DNA from: Acidobacteriota bacterium
GTDB lineage: Bacteria; Acidobacteriota; Terriglobia; Acidiferrales; UBA7541
NCBI GenBank assembly: GCA_003154775.1
Contig: PMES01000047.1
Location: 1 to 38,484 of the forward strand
DNA length: 38,484 nucleotides
Reading direction: 5' to 3'
Numbering within the stretch: the stretch's first letter is position 1; the number at the start of each line of letters is the position of its first letter. A model generated the notes under the pieces. That model saw only the letters and a list, made by a program, of their open reading frames with translations. It had not been told where the DNA came from and did no database searches. A program made the position numbers and the translations under genes. Shown here in pieces: positions 23,705 to 31,690 of this stretch.

Positions 23705-24721
23705 ATGTGGAAACACATTAGGAATGCCATCGGCTGGGAAGGACTATCCTTTGTAACCCTCGCAAGTTTTGCATTCGGCTTTCTTTTTGCCAACAAGTTT
23801 CTTCCTGCTAAGGTTTGCTTTTGGCTGGCAGCTGCCTCACTCATTCTTCGTTTTGGTGCATATGCATCGAAAGAATTCGGGAAGATACGAATCTGGGCTG
23901 GCCTCATATTTTCATTAGTTGTTCTAAGCATCCAAATATTTATTGTTACTCCCTGGATTGACCGTGAAAAAATTGAGGTGGAGAGAGTGGCAAAGGCAAC
24001 ATCGCCAGAAATTCACATCACTCACGGGGGAGATTTAACGTCTTCACAGCCACATCAGCAAGATTTGAGCGAAATTCAGAAGGCTCTTGAAGAGATTAAG
24101 AAAAATACTGCACGCAAAGGGCAGCTCATCATTTCAGCGGCTCAAATGGCTGTTATTAAGGAGTTGGATGCCTTCATTGTAGAAGATGATGAGATGTCGC
24201 TTAGAAAGAAATTTGGTTTTCCGGAGATGGTGGAGAAAAACATCAGGGGGAATATCAATAATCTTCATCGATATAGAAGAACGGGGCAACTGACGCATTA
24301 CGTGTTACCCCCAGGTGAAACACTGATCGACAGTAGATTCGCTAATGGGCACATTCGTCGTCAAGGTGGGGCATTCTTGGCCGATTTCGATGACACAACG
24401 GTTTTCTTTATCCTGCTCCCTAAAGATCATTCAGATGCCGTGGCTCATCTCAAGAAAATCGAGAACTCGCCCGAATTACCGACATCGATTCTCGGGACCT
24501 TGAAAGAGTTCGATGCTGCGGTATCACAGAACAATACTTATTTGATCGAGGTGCAGAATGCTGCAATGAATGAAAGTCATGATTATTTTCTTGAGTACGA
24601 CAATCCCGGCTCGCCATATTTTCACAAAATAGACGACATTTACTTGGGTAAGTTTATCCAGCTAAGGCCGAAGGCTGACAAGGTTAGGGATGCGATTCGC
24701 AAGTTTCTAGGAGTGAACTAG
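23705..24721 (+). CDS. three-helix membrane protein with cytoplasmic domain, unknown function
   Basis: 338 aa. Three hydrophobic helices at about 12-30, 34-52 and 62-82, a charged linker, a short coiled-coil (LSEIQKALEEIKKNTARKG, about 121-139), and a soluble domain to the end (for instance ISAAQMAVIKELDAFIVEDD, then GGAFLADFDDTTVFFILLP). No family recognised. Hand counts give 23/60 G+C at 24061-24120 and 31/60 at 24301-24360 against 36/60 at 21361-21420, and codon use is less GC-biased than the neighbours, suggesting recent acquisition. Composite repeats flank it on both sides. AAGGA abuts the ATG with no spacing and TATAAT is at 23690-23695, so the start is uncertain; the mRNA may be leaderless. 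Confidence 0.75.
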   Translation: MWKHIRNAIGWEGLSFVTLASFAFGFLFANKFLPAKVCFWLAAASLILRFGAYASKEFGKIRIWAGLIFSLVVLSIQIFIVTPWIDREKIEVERVAKATSPEIHITHGGDLTSSQPHQQDLSEIQKALEEIKKNTARKGQLIISAAQMAVIKELDAFIVEDDEMSLRKKFGFPEMVEKNIRGNINNLHRYRRTGQLTHYVLPPGETLIDSRFANGHIRRQGGAFLADFDDTTVFFILLPKDHSDAVAHLKKIENSPELPTSILGTLKEFDAAVSQNNTYLIEVQNAAMNESHDYFLEYDNPGSPYFHKIDDIYLGKFIQLRPKADKVRDAIRKFLGVN

Positions 24722-24839
24722 GCGGGCGGGTGGCGAACACACAGACTGTTTGGACCAAAGTGGATGCCGTACCCTTTGGGGTTTGTTTTTCCAAGGGGTG
24801 CGGGTTTAGTGATAACTGTCACCCCCAATTGCCCCAAGA

Positions 24840-24950
24840 AATCGGTATCCTAAACCGCCTCCTCCAACCCCTATTGGAATCAACACTTCCAAATCTGTAT
24901 GAAAACAAGCCACTTCATCCACCTGTAGAATCACCACTTACAAGAAACAC
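24840..24950 (+). repeat. composite AATCAACAC repeat, right copy
   Basis: A degenerate AATCGGTATCC at 24840, AATCAACACTT at 24878 and AATCACCACTT at 24929, the last two 51 nt apart exactly as in the left copy, again with CCAACCCCT before the middle unit. The 51-nt units of both sides (23509 and 24878) share GCATCAAAACAA/GTATGAAAACAA and CATCC. The rest of the gap 24722-25152 holds a pair of CACACATGC words (about 25042 and 25080) but no gene I can support. Confidence 0.65.
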
Positions 24951-25152
24951 GGGGAGGGGGGCAACACCTACTCTTACTCTCTTTGCCTCCTTTGCTTTCT
25001 TCTCCTTCTCATTCGCACTCGCCGCCAAGTCGAATCCTTCTCACACATGCAAGTCATTCTTCCGTAAGTCCCATCATTTCCACACATGCGTAAAAACACG
25101 TGAGAATAGTGTCGGCGCGCCGACCTTCCCGCCTCTGCATTCCACCACTCTT

Positions 25153-25887
25153 CTACTCCTTCACCAGATACAACGCCCTTCCCAGTTCCAACTCCAGCTT
25201 GGCGCCCTTCGCCAGATCCAATTCCTGCCCGCGCCCCGCTTCCATCAAATACGCCTCCAGCGCCCCGAGCGCCGCAGCTTGGGCTCCCTCTTTCGTGTTC
25301 TTGTCCTTCACGCCCTTCAGCGCACCAACGGCCGCGCCAGTCGCCGCCGCCTGTCCTGCGTCCTTCTGAGAGCCGCCGCGCCCCTCGATCACGCCCTCCT
25401 GCGTCGCGCCCGCCTTGATGCTGTGATCCCCCGGCACAGCCACCACGTCCGCCACGATCGGCAGCCTCCCAAACTTCGTGTGAATCTCGTCAAACGTCAG
25501 CCAAATCTTCGCCCGCCCCGTGAGTCCCGCCGGCTCCACGCGGCTGATGTGTCCTGTGATCACCGCCCCGGCCGGCAAGTAGATGCCCTGCCCCGCCTCC
25601 AGCGGCTCCAGCGTGCGCACGCGAAACGCCTGGTTCTGCCGCGCCGCCCGCGTCGTCATTCCCTCCTCCAGCTTCACCAGGAATCGCGTCCCGGGCACCA
25701 CGCCATACACCTCTAGCGGCAACCCGTGCCGCTCCCCATCGGCCACGCGTCTCTCGGGAGGCTTCTCGGCATCTTGCACCTCCGTCGCTGCCGGTTCGCG
25801 CGGCTCTTGCGCGGCCACGGCTCCAGGCATCCACAGTCCTCCAGCCATGGCACCCAACACCACCCAGTTCCTCACGAGTCTTTTCAT
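25153..25887 (-). CDS. exported VirB10/TrbI-like beta-barrel protein (paralogue 2)
   Basis: ATG 25887 with a very strong AGGAGGGGGAG upstream; the open extension to 26004 is ignored. 244 aa. Signal peptide about 1-26 (WVVLGAMAGGLWMPGAVA, cleavage before QEP). The mature part has the same architecture as the protein at 17876-18658: GTRFLVKLEEGMTTRAARQN, IYLPAGAVITGHISRVEPAG, GLTGRAKIWLTFDEIHTKFG, an Ala/Gly-rich segment (AGQAAATGAAVGALKGVKD), and LDLAKGAKLELELGRALYL at the end. Its glycine-zipper is shorter and more Ala-rich. Isolated from other secretion genes. An envelope or outer-membrane-associated role is inferred. Confidence 0.75.
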   Translation of the reverse strand: MKRLVRNWVVLGAMAGGLWMPGAVAAQEPREPAATEVQDAEKPPERRVADGERHGLPLEVYGVVPGTRFLVKLEEGMTTRAARQNQAFRVRTLEPLEAGQGIYLPAGAVITGHISRVEPAGLTGRAKIWLTFDEIHTKFGRLPIVADVVAVPGDHSIKAGATQEGVIEGRGGSQKDAGQAAATGAAVGALKGVKDKNTKEGAQAAALGALEAYLMEAGRGQELDLAKGAKLELELGRALYLVKE

Positions 25888-26266
25888 GGCAAACTCCCCC
25901 TCCTGTGGCGGGCACAATTGGAGTTGCAGTCGTGGGGCCACGTCCCGCAAGTGAGCATTCCTTCCAATGCATTGATTTATAAGGAGATGTGCGCTTACAC
26001 CCAAGCGCCCGCCATGTCACCCTGCCTGCCGCAACCTGCACGTGTGTCCGCAAAGTCTGGCAGCCCGCTGCGACCTCGAAATCCACAAATCGCCCGTAAC
26101 CAATTTGCTTTTTTCGCCTCTCACGAAGGGAATCTGGTGTAACCGGCACACCCGCCTGGCGCACTTATTGGAAGGCGAGCTTGCTGCATCCAACAGGAGT
26201 GGCGTGGCGTACCATGTTTACTGCCGCTGTCGCCCGGAATCACCCGCTTGGAGGAAACGCACCATC

Positions 26267-27229
26267 ATGCTGATTCGCAAGGCGCCCGATTTGACCTACG
26301 CCGATGTCACCCCGAAATCGCTCTATCTCGACCGCCGCAGATTTCTCCGCGGCATGGGCATCGCCGGAGCCGCCGCGCTGGCCGGCGCACGCCTCTGGAA
26401 TCTGGCCTCTCCGCGCACACAGGCATTCGCCGCCACGAAATTCGACGGCCTGATCAAGAGTCCCTTCAGCACCACCGAAAAGCAGAACAGCTACAACGAC
26501 GTCACCCACTACAACAATTTCTACGAATTCGGCACCGATAAGTCCGATCCCTCCAAAAACGCCCAGAAATTCCAGACCGCGCCGTGGACCGTTTCCGTCG
26601 AAGGCGCAGTAAAGAAACCGCGCCAGTTCACCCTTGACGAAATCCTCAAGCTCGCTCCCCTCGAGGAGCGTATTTACCGCCATCGCTGCGTGGAAGCCTG
26701 GTCCATCGTAGTCCCCTGGATCGGCTTTCCCTTCAGCGCGCTGGCCAAGACGGTCGAGCCCACGCCGAAGGCCAAATACGTCGCCTTTGAAAGCTATTAC
26801 GATCCCAAGCAGATGCCCTGGGGCAAATATGCAGGCATCGATTTCCCCTATGTCGAGGGCCTCCGCCTAGATGAAGCCATGAATCCGCTGGCTCTTTTGT
26901 GCGTCGGCATGTACGGCGAGTCGCTCCCCAATCAGGATGGCGCGCCCGTGCGCATGGTTCTGTCCTGGAAATACGGTTTCAAGAGCGCCAAATCGCTGGT
27001 GAAAATCCGCTTCACCGAAAAGCAGCCGCCCACCACCTGGAACCGCATGGCCTCGAATGAGTACGGCTTCTACGCCAACGTTAATCCCAAGGTCGATCAC
27101 CCGCGCTGGAGCCAGGCCAAGGAACGCCGCCTGGGCGAATTCTTCAAGCGCGAAACCCTCATGTTCAATGGCTATGGCGAGCAGGTTGCCGGCATGTATA
27201 ACGGCATGGACCTGCGCAAAAACTACTGA
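26267..27229 (+). CDS. msrP: protein-methionine-sulfoxide reductase catalytic subunit MsrP
   Basis: 320 aa from ATG 26267 (GGAGGAAAC upstream); the open extension to 26042 is not used because the twin-arginine signal RRRFLRGMG lies at 23-31 from this start. The mature protein has the sulfite-oxidase fold of YedY/MsrP: the molybdenum ligand Cys141 in HRCVEAWS, followed by VVPWIGFPFSAL, ESYYDPKQMPWGKYAGIDFPYVEG split over about 175-198, and LCVGMYGESLPNQDGAPVRM. It repairs oxidised methionines of periplasmic proteins with a molybdopterin cofactor and takes electrons from MsrQ, whose gene follows 15 nt later. Confidence 0.95.
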   Translation: MLIRKAPDLTYADVTPKSLYLDRRRFLRGMGIAGAAALAGARLWNLASPRTQAFAATKFDGLIKSPFSTTEKQNSYNDVTHYNNFYEFGTDKSDPSKNAQKFQTAPWTVSVEGAVKKPRQFTLDEILKLAPLEERIYRHRCVEAWSIVVPWIGFPFSALAKTVEPTPKAKYVAFESYYDPKQMPWGKYAGIDFPYVEGLRLDEAMNPLALLCVGMYGESLPNQDGAPVRMVLSWKYGFKSAKSLVKIRFTEKQPPTTWNRMASNEYGFYANVNPKVDHPRWSQAKERRLGEFFKRETLMFNGYGEQVAGMYNGMDLRKNY

Positions 27230-27244
27230 GCTGCGATCCTGAAC

Positions 27245-27889
27245 ATGCGCACACTCCTCACCAGCAAATGGACCAAGGTCGTTGTCTTCCTTGTTTGCCT
27301 GATGCCCCTCGCTTCATTGGGATGGCGGGCCTTGCATAACGATCTCTCCGCCAATCCCATCGAGTTCATCACCCACGCCACCGGCGACTGGACGTTGCGC
27401 TTCCTCCTGTTCACTCTGGCCATCACCCCGCTGCGCAAAATCCTGCGCCTCCCCGATCTGATCCGTTTCCGCCGTATGCTCGGCCTGTTTGCCTTTTTCT
27501 ACGCGTGCTTGCACTTCACCACCTACATCTGGCTGGATAAATTTTTCGATCTCGCGGAGATGTGGAAGGACGTCGCCAAGCGCCGTTATATCACCGTCGG
27601 CTTCACCGCGTTCGTGCTGCTGATTCCTCTTGCCATCACTTCCACCACCGGCTGGATTCGCCGCCTCGGCGGCCGCCGCTGGCAGCAACTGCACCGCGCC
27701 ATCTACATCAGCGCCATCTGTGGTGTGATTCATTACTACTGGCTGGTGAAATCCGCGGTCCTTCGCCCGCTCACCTACGCCGTAATCCTCGCGCTTCTAC
27801 TGCTGTGGCGCATCGCCGCAAAATATTGGCCCCAGCCGCGCCCCGCCGCCGTCGATTTGCCGCCCAAGCCGCAGCGCGCCGAAGCTTGA
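27245..27889 (+). CDS. msrQ: heme-binding membrane subunit MsrQ
   Basis: 214 aa with about six membrane helices. Typical YedZ/MsrQ landmarks: DWTLRFLLFTLAITPLR (about 47-63), RRMLGLFAFFYACLHFTTY with His93-region heme ligand, and GRRWQQLHRAIYISAICGVI then HYYW with further His ligands. It is a b-type cytochrome of the ferric-reductase-like family that passes electrons from quinol or flavin to MsrP. The gene lies just behind msrP on the same strand, the standard operon order. The C-terminus is a short Pro-rich cytoplasmic tail. Confidence 0.93.
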   Translation: MRTLLTSKWTKVVVFLVCLMPLASLGWRALHNDLSANPIEFITHATGDWTLRFLLFTLAITPLRKILRLPDLIRFRRMLGLFAFFYACLHFTTYIWLDKFFDLAEMWKDVAKRRYITVGFTAFVLLIPLAITSTTGWIRRLGGRRWQQLHRAIYISAICGVIHYYWLVKSAVLRPLTYAVILALLLLWRIAAKYWPQPRPAAVDLPPKPQRAEA

Positions 27890-27993
27890 TCGGCGAATGT
27901 GCTCTACCTTGTGTTCATCGGCTTGCCCGAATTCCTCACGTGATACAGTTTTGCTCTCGACTTACGCACGACAACACGACACAAAAACGCAAT

Positions 27994-28079
27994 GTCATCC
28001 TGAGGGGCGCGTCGGGCGTTTACCCCGACCTGGTCGGGGCGCCCCGAAGGATCTCAACCGCAACACTGTGCGGGATGAC
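27994..28079. repeat. 86-bp MITE-like repeat with terminal inverted repeats
   Basis: GTCATCC at 27994-28000 and GGATGAC at 28073-28079 are perfect 7-bp inverted ends. Inside are the palindromes CCCCGACC/GGTCGGGG and GGGGCG/CGCCCC. The GTCATCC start and GGATC part are shared with the repeats at 7246 and 18745. No gene is contained. Confidence 0.55.
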
Positions 28080-28133
28080 GATGTTTTGCTGAACTTGAAC
28101 AACGGATAAACTGCCGCCCGTCAGAAAGCCCGG

Positions 28134-28844
28134 CTAGTCGGTATCGTTCGCGTGTCTCCCGAGGAACCTCCGGATCTTGTTCAGCGCTTCCGCGTACATC
28201 GTTTCGGTGACGCGCCCCGTCTGCGTGTTCTGCTGGCTGGGATGGTACACCCCGAAAAGACGCGGCAGGCCAGGCGCAATCTCCGCTTCCGCGCCGTGCG
28301 CGAATTTGTAAGCCGCGCGCGAACTGATCTTTCCATCCTGCTTCAGGATTTCCAGATAGGCGTCCCACGCGATTTTCCCCAGCGCCAGCACCGCCGCAGG
28401 CCGCAAAAGTTCCAGTTCACGCCTCAGATAGCCGCGGCAACTCAAAACTTCGCGTGGCAGCGGCTTGTTAGCCGGGGGCGCACAACGCACGGCGGCGGCA
28501 ACGTAAACATTGTGCAGCCGCAATCCATCCTCGCGATTCTGCGAAGTCGGCTGATTCGCGAAGCCCGCCTGGTGCAGCGCCTTGTACAAAAAATCCCCAG
28601 AGCGGTCGCCCGTAAAAACGCGCCCCGTGCGATTCGCTCCATGCGCCGCCGGAGCCAGCCCCAGGATAAACAATTGCGCGTTGGGATCGCCGAACCCCGG
28701 CACACCGCGTCCCCAATATTCCCACTCGCGGTACGCCCGCCGCTTTTCCCGCGCCACTTTCTCACGGTATTTCACCAGCCGCGGGCATTTCCGGCAGGTG
28801 CACACTTCTTCAGCCACAACGCGTAACACCGCTTCGCGCTTCAC
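28134..28844 (-). CDS. family-5 (UdgB-type) uracil-DNA glycosylase
   Basis: 236 aa from GTG 28844. Four Cys suit the 4Fe-4S cluster of this group: Cys17 and Cys20 (CTCRKCPRL), Cys121 (VRCAPP) and Cys136 (LSCRGYL). The uracil pocket motif GLAPAAHGANRTGR is at 62-75 followed by VFTGDRSGDFL, and HPSQQNTQTGR at 201-211 is the minor-groove loop. Motif 1 has Ala instead of the Asp/Asn of other families, which defines family 5, the branch that removes uracil, hypoxanthine and other deaminated bases. It starts 21 nt after the stop of the inositol-monophosphatase-like gene, so the two are likely co-transcribed. Confidence 0.92.
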   Translation of the reverse strand: MKREAVLRVVAEEVCTCRKCPRLVKYREKVAREKRRAYREWEYWGRGVPGFGDPNAQLFILGLAPAAHGANRTGRVFTGDRSGDFLYKALHQAGFANQPTSQNREDGLRLHNVYVAAAVRCAPPANKPLPREVLSCRGYLRRELELLRPAAVLALGKIAWDAYLEILKQDGKISSRAAYKFAHGAEAEIAPGLPRLFGVYHPSQQNTQTGRVTETMYAEALNKIRRFLGRHANDTD

Positions 28845-28865
28845 TTGCGTCTTTTCACTTTCCCC

Positions 28866-29654
28866 TCACCGGAAAATCTTCAGCACCTCTTCGTGCAGCA
28901 AGCCATTCGTGCTGACGAATCGTCCCTTGTAAATCGTGCGCTCGCCGTCAACGGTACTCGCTTTTCCGCCGGCCTCTTCCACAATAAGGCCCAGCGGCGC
29001 CAGGTCCCACGGCTTGGAGACCCAGTCCAGCGCCGCATCCGCCGCGCCTTCGGCCACCAGCATGTGTTGCCAAAAGCCGCCAATTGAACGGCTGCTGCGC
29101 GCCGCATCCGCCAGCCGACGTATCATCGCGCGCACCTCCATGTCTTTGCTAGGCCCCGTGCCCGTCGTGAACACCAGCGCGTCCGCAAGCCGCGCCACCT
29201 TGGAAACATGAATGCGATGGCCGTTTCGATAAGCGCCCTCGCCGCGATACGCCCACCAGCGCGTCCCCCGGCCAAGCTCCGGCGCCGACGCCATCCCCGC
29301 CACAATCTCCCCGTTCTCTTCAATCCCCATCAGGGTCCCAAACGTGGGAATACCGCGAGAGAATTCCTCCGTGCCGTCGATCGGATCAATGATCATGCGC
29401 GCGCGCCCGTTTTGCGCCGGCGCCTTCGCGCTTTCGCCGCCCATCTCTTCGCCCAGCACATCCAGCGGCAACCCGCTCGCCGTCACCTTGGCGCGCGCCA
29501 TCGCTTCCACTTCCTTGTCCGCCTGCGTCACCGCCGTGCCATCCCGCTTGCGTTCCACGCGCATTTCCGCCGCGCGAAAATACCGGCTCGCAATCGCGTC
29601 CGCCTCCTCCGCAATCGCTTCCAGCAACGCTTTGTATTTCTCTCCATATCCCAT
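28866..29654 (-). CDS. inositol-monophosphatase family phosphatase (possibly histidinol-phosphatase)
   Basis: 262 aa. The metal-binding motifs are complete: VLGEEMG (Glu69/70), DPIDGTEEF (90-98) and WDLAP (216-220), with GIPTFGTLMG between. This Mg-dependent fold covers inositol-1-phosphatase, fructose-bisphosphatase and HisN histidinol-phosphatase. The sequence cannot decide the substrate; the divergent neighbour trpC makes an amino-acid role such as HisN worth considering. Upstream the region 29655-29780 is the shared divergent promoter area with trpC. Confidence 0.88.
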   Translation of the reverse strand: MGYGEKYKALLEAIAEEADAIASRYFRAAEMRVERKRDGTAVTQADKEVEAMARAKVTASGLPLDVLGEEMGGESAKAPAQNGRARMIIDPIDGTEEFSRGIPTFGTLMGIEENGEIVAGMASAPELGRGTRWWAYRGEGAYRNGHRIHVSKVARLADALVFTTGTGPSKDMEVRAMIRRLADAARSSRSIGGFWQHMLVAEGAADAALDWVSKPWDLAPLGLIVEEAGGKASTVDGERTIYKGRFVSTNGLLHEEVLKIFR

Positions 29655-29780
29655 GGTTTAATCCTTTTTCCTCCGGCTCCGCGAAATTGCGCGTTCCAAG
29701 CGCCCGCCGCGAGTTGCCCACTGCCGCTATCTCGCATTTGACACGCTCTCGCCGTCTCCCTAGCATACAAACTTATCCCC

Positions 29781-30587
29781 ATGTCTGCCCACGCCAACAC
29801 CGGAACCGTGCTGGACCGCATCCTGGAATCACGCCGCGCCTGGGTCGAGCACCGCAAGCGCGTCTTGCCGGAAACCGCCCTGAAATATGGCGTGCAGGCT
29901 GCGCCGCCCGTGCGTGATTTTCCCGCCGCGCTCTCCCGCGATGCCATCAACGTTCTCGCCGAACTGAAGCCCGCTTCGCCTTCGCGCGGCGTTCTTCGCG
30001 ATCCCTTCGATGCCCCGGCCCTTGCGCAATCGCTCGAAGACGCGGGCGCCGCCGCTCTTTCCGTCCTCACCGAAGAAGAGTTCTTCCACGGCTCTCTGAA
30101 GAACCTGCGCGATGCGCGCAGAAGCGTCGCCCTGCCCGTTCTCCGCAAGGATTTCATTTTTGACCCCTGGCAAGTGTGGGAAACGCGCGCCAATGACGCC
30201 GACAGTTTTCTCCTGATCGTGACCGCTCTTGGCGATATTCAATTACAGGAGTTGATCGCTCTCGGACGCGAACTGGGCATGGAGCCGCTCGTCGAAGTCC
30301 ACACGCTTGAAGAGCTCACTCGCGCGATATCTGCCGGTGCGCGCATCCTCGGTGTGAACAATCGCGACCTGAAAACCCTCGCGGTACGCGTGCAAACCTC
30401 TTACGATCTGATCGAGCACATCCCGGACGATTGCCTCGCCGTCAGCGAATCCGGCCTGCGCACCCACGAGGACTTGCGGAAGCTCCGCGCCATCGGCTTC
30501 GACGCCTTCCTCGTTGGCGAGCACCTCATGCTCGCCCCCGACCCCGCCGCCGCCCTCACTCAACTCCTCACTCCGCCATCCCAGTAG
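29781..30587 (+). CDS. trpC: indole-3-glycerol-phosphate synthase
   Basis: 268 aa, the usual length of a monofunctional TrpC, which closes the indole ring in tryptophan biosynthesis. Motifs: ELKPASPSRG (61-70; Lys63), VLTEEEFFHGSLKNL, LRKDF (121-125, catalytic Lys123), LVEVH with Glu172, GVNNRDL (191-197), SESG (222-225) and LVGE (244-247), all expected active-site loops of the (beta/alpha)8 barrel. trpF, normally next door, is 7.2 kb downstream on the same strand beyond a methyltransferase-like gene and a metal-efflux cassette. Confidence 0.95.
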   Translation: MSAHANTGTVLDRILESRRAWVEHRKRVLPETALKYGVQAAPPVRDFPAALSRDAINVLAELKPASPSRGVLRDPFDAPALAQSLEDAGAAALSVLTEEEFFHGSLKNLRDARRSVALPVLRKDFIFDPWQVWETRANDADSFLLIVTALGDIQLQELIALGRELGMEPLVEVHTLEELTRAISAGARILGVNNRDLKTLAVRVQTSYDLIEHIPDDCLAVSESGLRTHEDLRKLRAIGFDAFLVGEHLMLAPDPAAALTQLLTPPSQ

Positions 30588-30589
30588 CC

Positions 30590-30660
30590 GCCTTTAGCAA
30601 AAGGTGGTAGCTTCCTGCCGCCAGCGCGAAGGCTTGGTGGCCAAGCTTATTCAGCTACCA
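30590..30660. repeat. cloverleaf-like palindromic repeat behind trpC
   Basis: TGGTAGCT (30605-30612) and AGCTACCA (30653-30660) are perfect 8-bp inverted ends; inside, GCTTGG (30632-30637), loop TGG, CCAAGC (30641-30646) form a second hairpin. CCGCCTTT/AAAGGTGG just before it gives a third with one G-T pair. The position directly after the trpC stop suggests a terminator or a REP-type repeat; there is no T-run. Confidence 0.5.
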
Positions 30661-30694
30661 GCGTAGCAAGATTCGTGGCCCCGCGCGCGGAGTC

Positions 30695-31375
30695 CTACCA
30701 AACGAAGGGCACAAGACGGAAGCGCGTGCGCAGGCAGTACTCGGGATAGCCGGGCAGTTCCTGGCGCAGGACTTTTTCCTCATTGAGCAGACGAAAAACG
30801 TAAAAGGGGATGAGCAGGGCAAAGGCAGGCCAGGCGATGTACGAGCCCAGCGCCAGCGGTGTGGCGAGCCACATCACCAGGCTGCCCGAATACAAGGGAT
30901 GGCGAACCATCCGGTACGGGCCGGTGGAAATCACTCTCTGGCCAGCCTCGACTTGAATGGTCCGCGAGGCAAAACTGTTGACCTTCATGACCCACACCAC
31001 CAGGAGGAGCCCCCCGAGAATCAGGGCCTGGCAAAGCAGCATGAGCCACAGCGGCACCGCACCCAGAGAGGTGCGCGTCCAGCCCAGGCGGTAATCCAGT
31101 CCGGGAAGCAGAAAAGCGGCAAGGAAGACCGGCTTCGACACTCTCATCAGGAGTTTCTGTTCGCTGATCTTCTCCTTGCTCTGCAGCCGGCGCTCGATCA
31201 ATTGCGGATCGTGTTTATAGAAATAGAGGAAAGCAAGGGTGCTGGGAATGAAAGTGACGCCCAATAAAATCCAGCCCTGCCAAAACTTCCACGAGCCAGC
31301 GGGAATAAACAACAGCGCAGCGCCGATGATCAGGACAAAAGAAAGGCGTACAACCAGTTTTGAGCGGAGACTCAT
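30695..31375 (-). CDS. isoprenylcysteine carboxyl-methyltransferase-like membrane methyltransferase
   Basis: 226 aa with about five hydrophobic helices (for instance LSFVLIIGAALLFIP and LLLVVWVMKVNSF). The C-terminal block VISTGPYRMVRHPLYSGSLV, then LNEEKVLRQELPGYPEYCLR, is the S-adenosylmethionine-binding signature of the ICMT/PEMT superfamily. Bacterial members methylate lipids or unknown small molecules; the substrate is not given by sequence. It is transcribed away from the efflux cassette, so common control is not implied. Confidence 0.88.
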   Translation of the reverse strand: MSLRSKLVVRLSFVLIIGAALLFIPAGSWKFWQGWILLGVTFIPSTLAFLYFYKHDPQLIERRLQSKEKISEQKLLMRVSKPVFLAAFLLPGLDYRLGWTRTSLGAVPLWLMLLCQALILGGLLLVVWVMKVNSFASRTIQVEAGQRVISTGPYRMVRHPLYSGSLVMWLATPLALGSYIAWPAFALLIPFYVFRLLNEEKVLRQELPGYPEYCLRTRFRLVPFVW

Positions 31376-31690
31376 CTCAATTGGGCATAGCTATGTTGGG
31401 TGCGGCCCACACTGAATTTCTCGCCCGGCCTTCCCGGGACACGGTATCTCAACAAGGCCCTGCCTCACAACGGGTCGTACTCGCCGATGCACGCGCAAGC
31501 CGGAAACTGACCAGGGTTTTGCCGTCGCTGCGATGAATGGCACTGGATTTTAGGGCCATTGCGGGCTGTGCTGGCGCGGTTGGCAGGCCATCGGGGGTGC
31601 TACTGATGAAAATCGTTTCACAGTGTCGCGAACAAGCAAGACGGGTGTAGTATGCTAGTATCTCGAGAGAAACAAGGAAATTCCGGCTAG
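31376..31690. other. 315-nt gap between divergent genes, no feature recognised
   Basis: Contains the shared upstream region of the methyltransferase-like gene and the metal-efflux cassette. A minus-strand frame at 31449-31706 has no ribosome binding site or recognisable motif. TATGCT near 31652 could be a -10 for the efflux operon but has no fitting -35. No metal-regulator-type palindrome stood out. Confidence 0.4.

Noticed and set aside
23469-24950. AATCAACAC repeats considered as a CRISPR array
   Set aside because: Units are only 11 nt, degenerate, unevenly spaced (40/51), the spacers are themselves similar between copies, and no cas gene is present.
24730-25716. 328-codon plus-strand frame overlapping the second VirB10-like gene
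   Set aside because: Starts in repeats and continues as antisense of a well-supported minus-strand gene.
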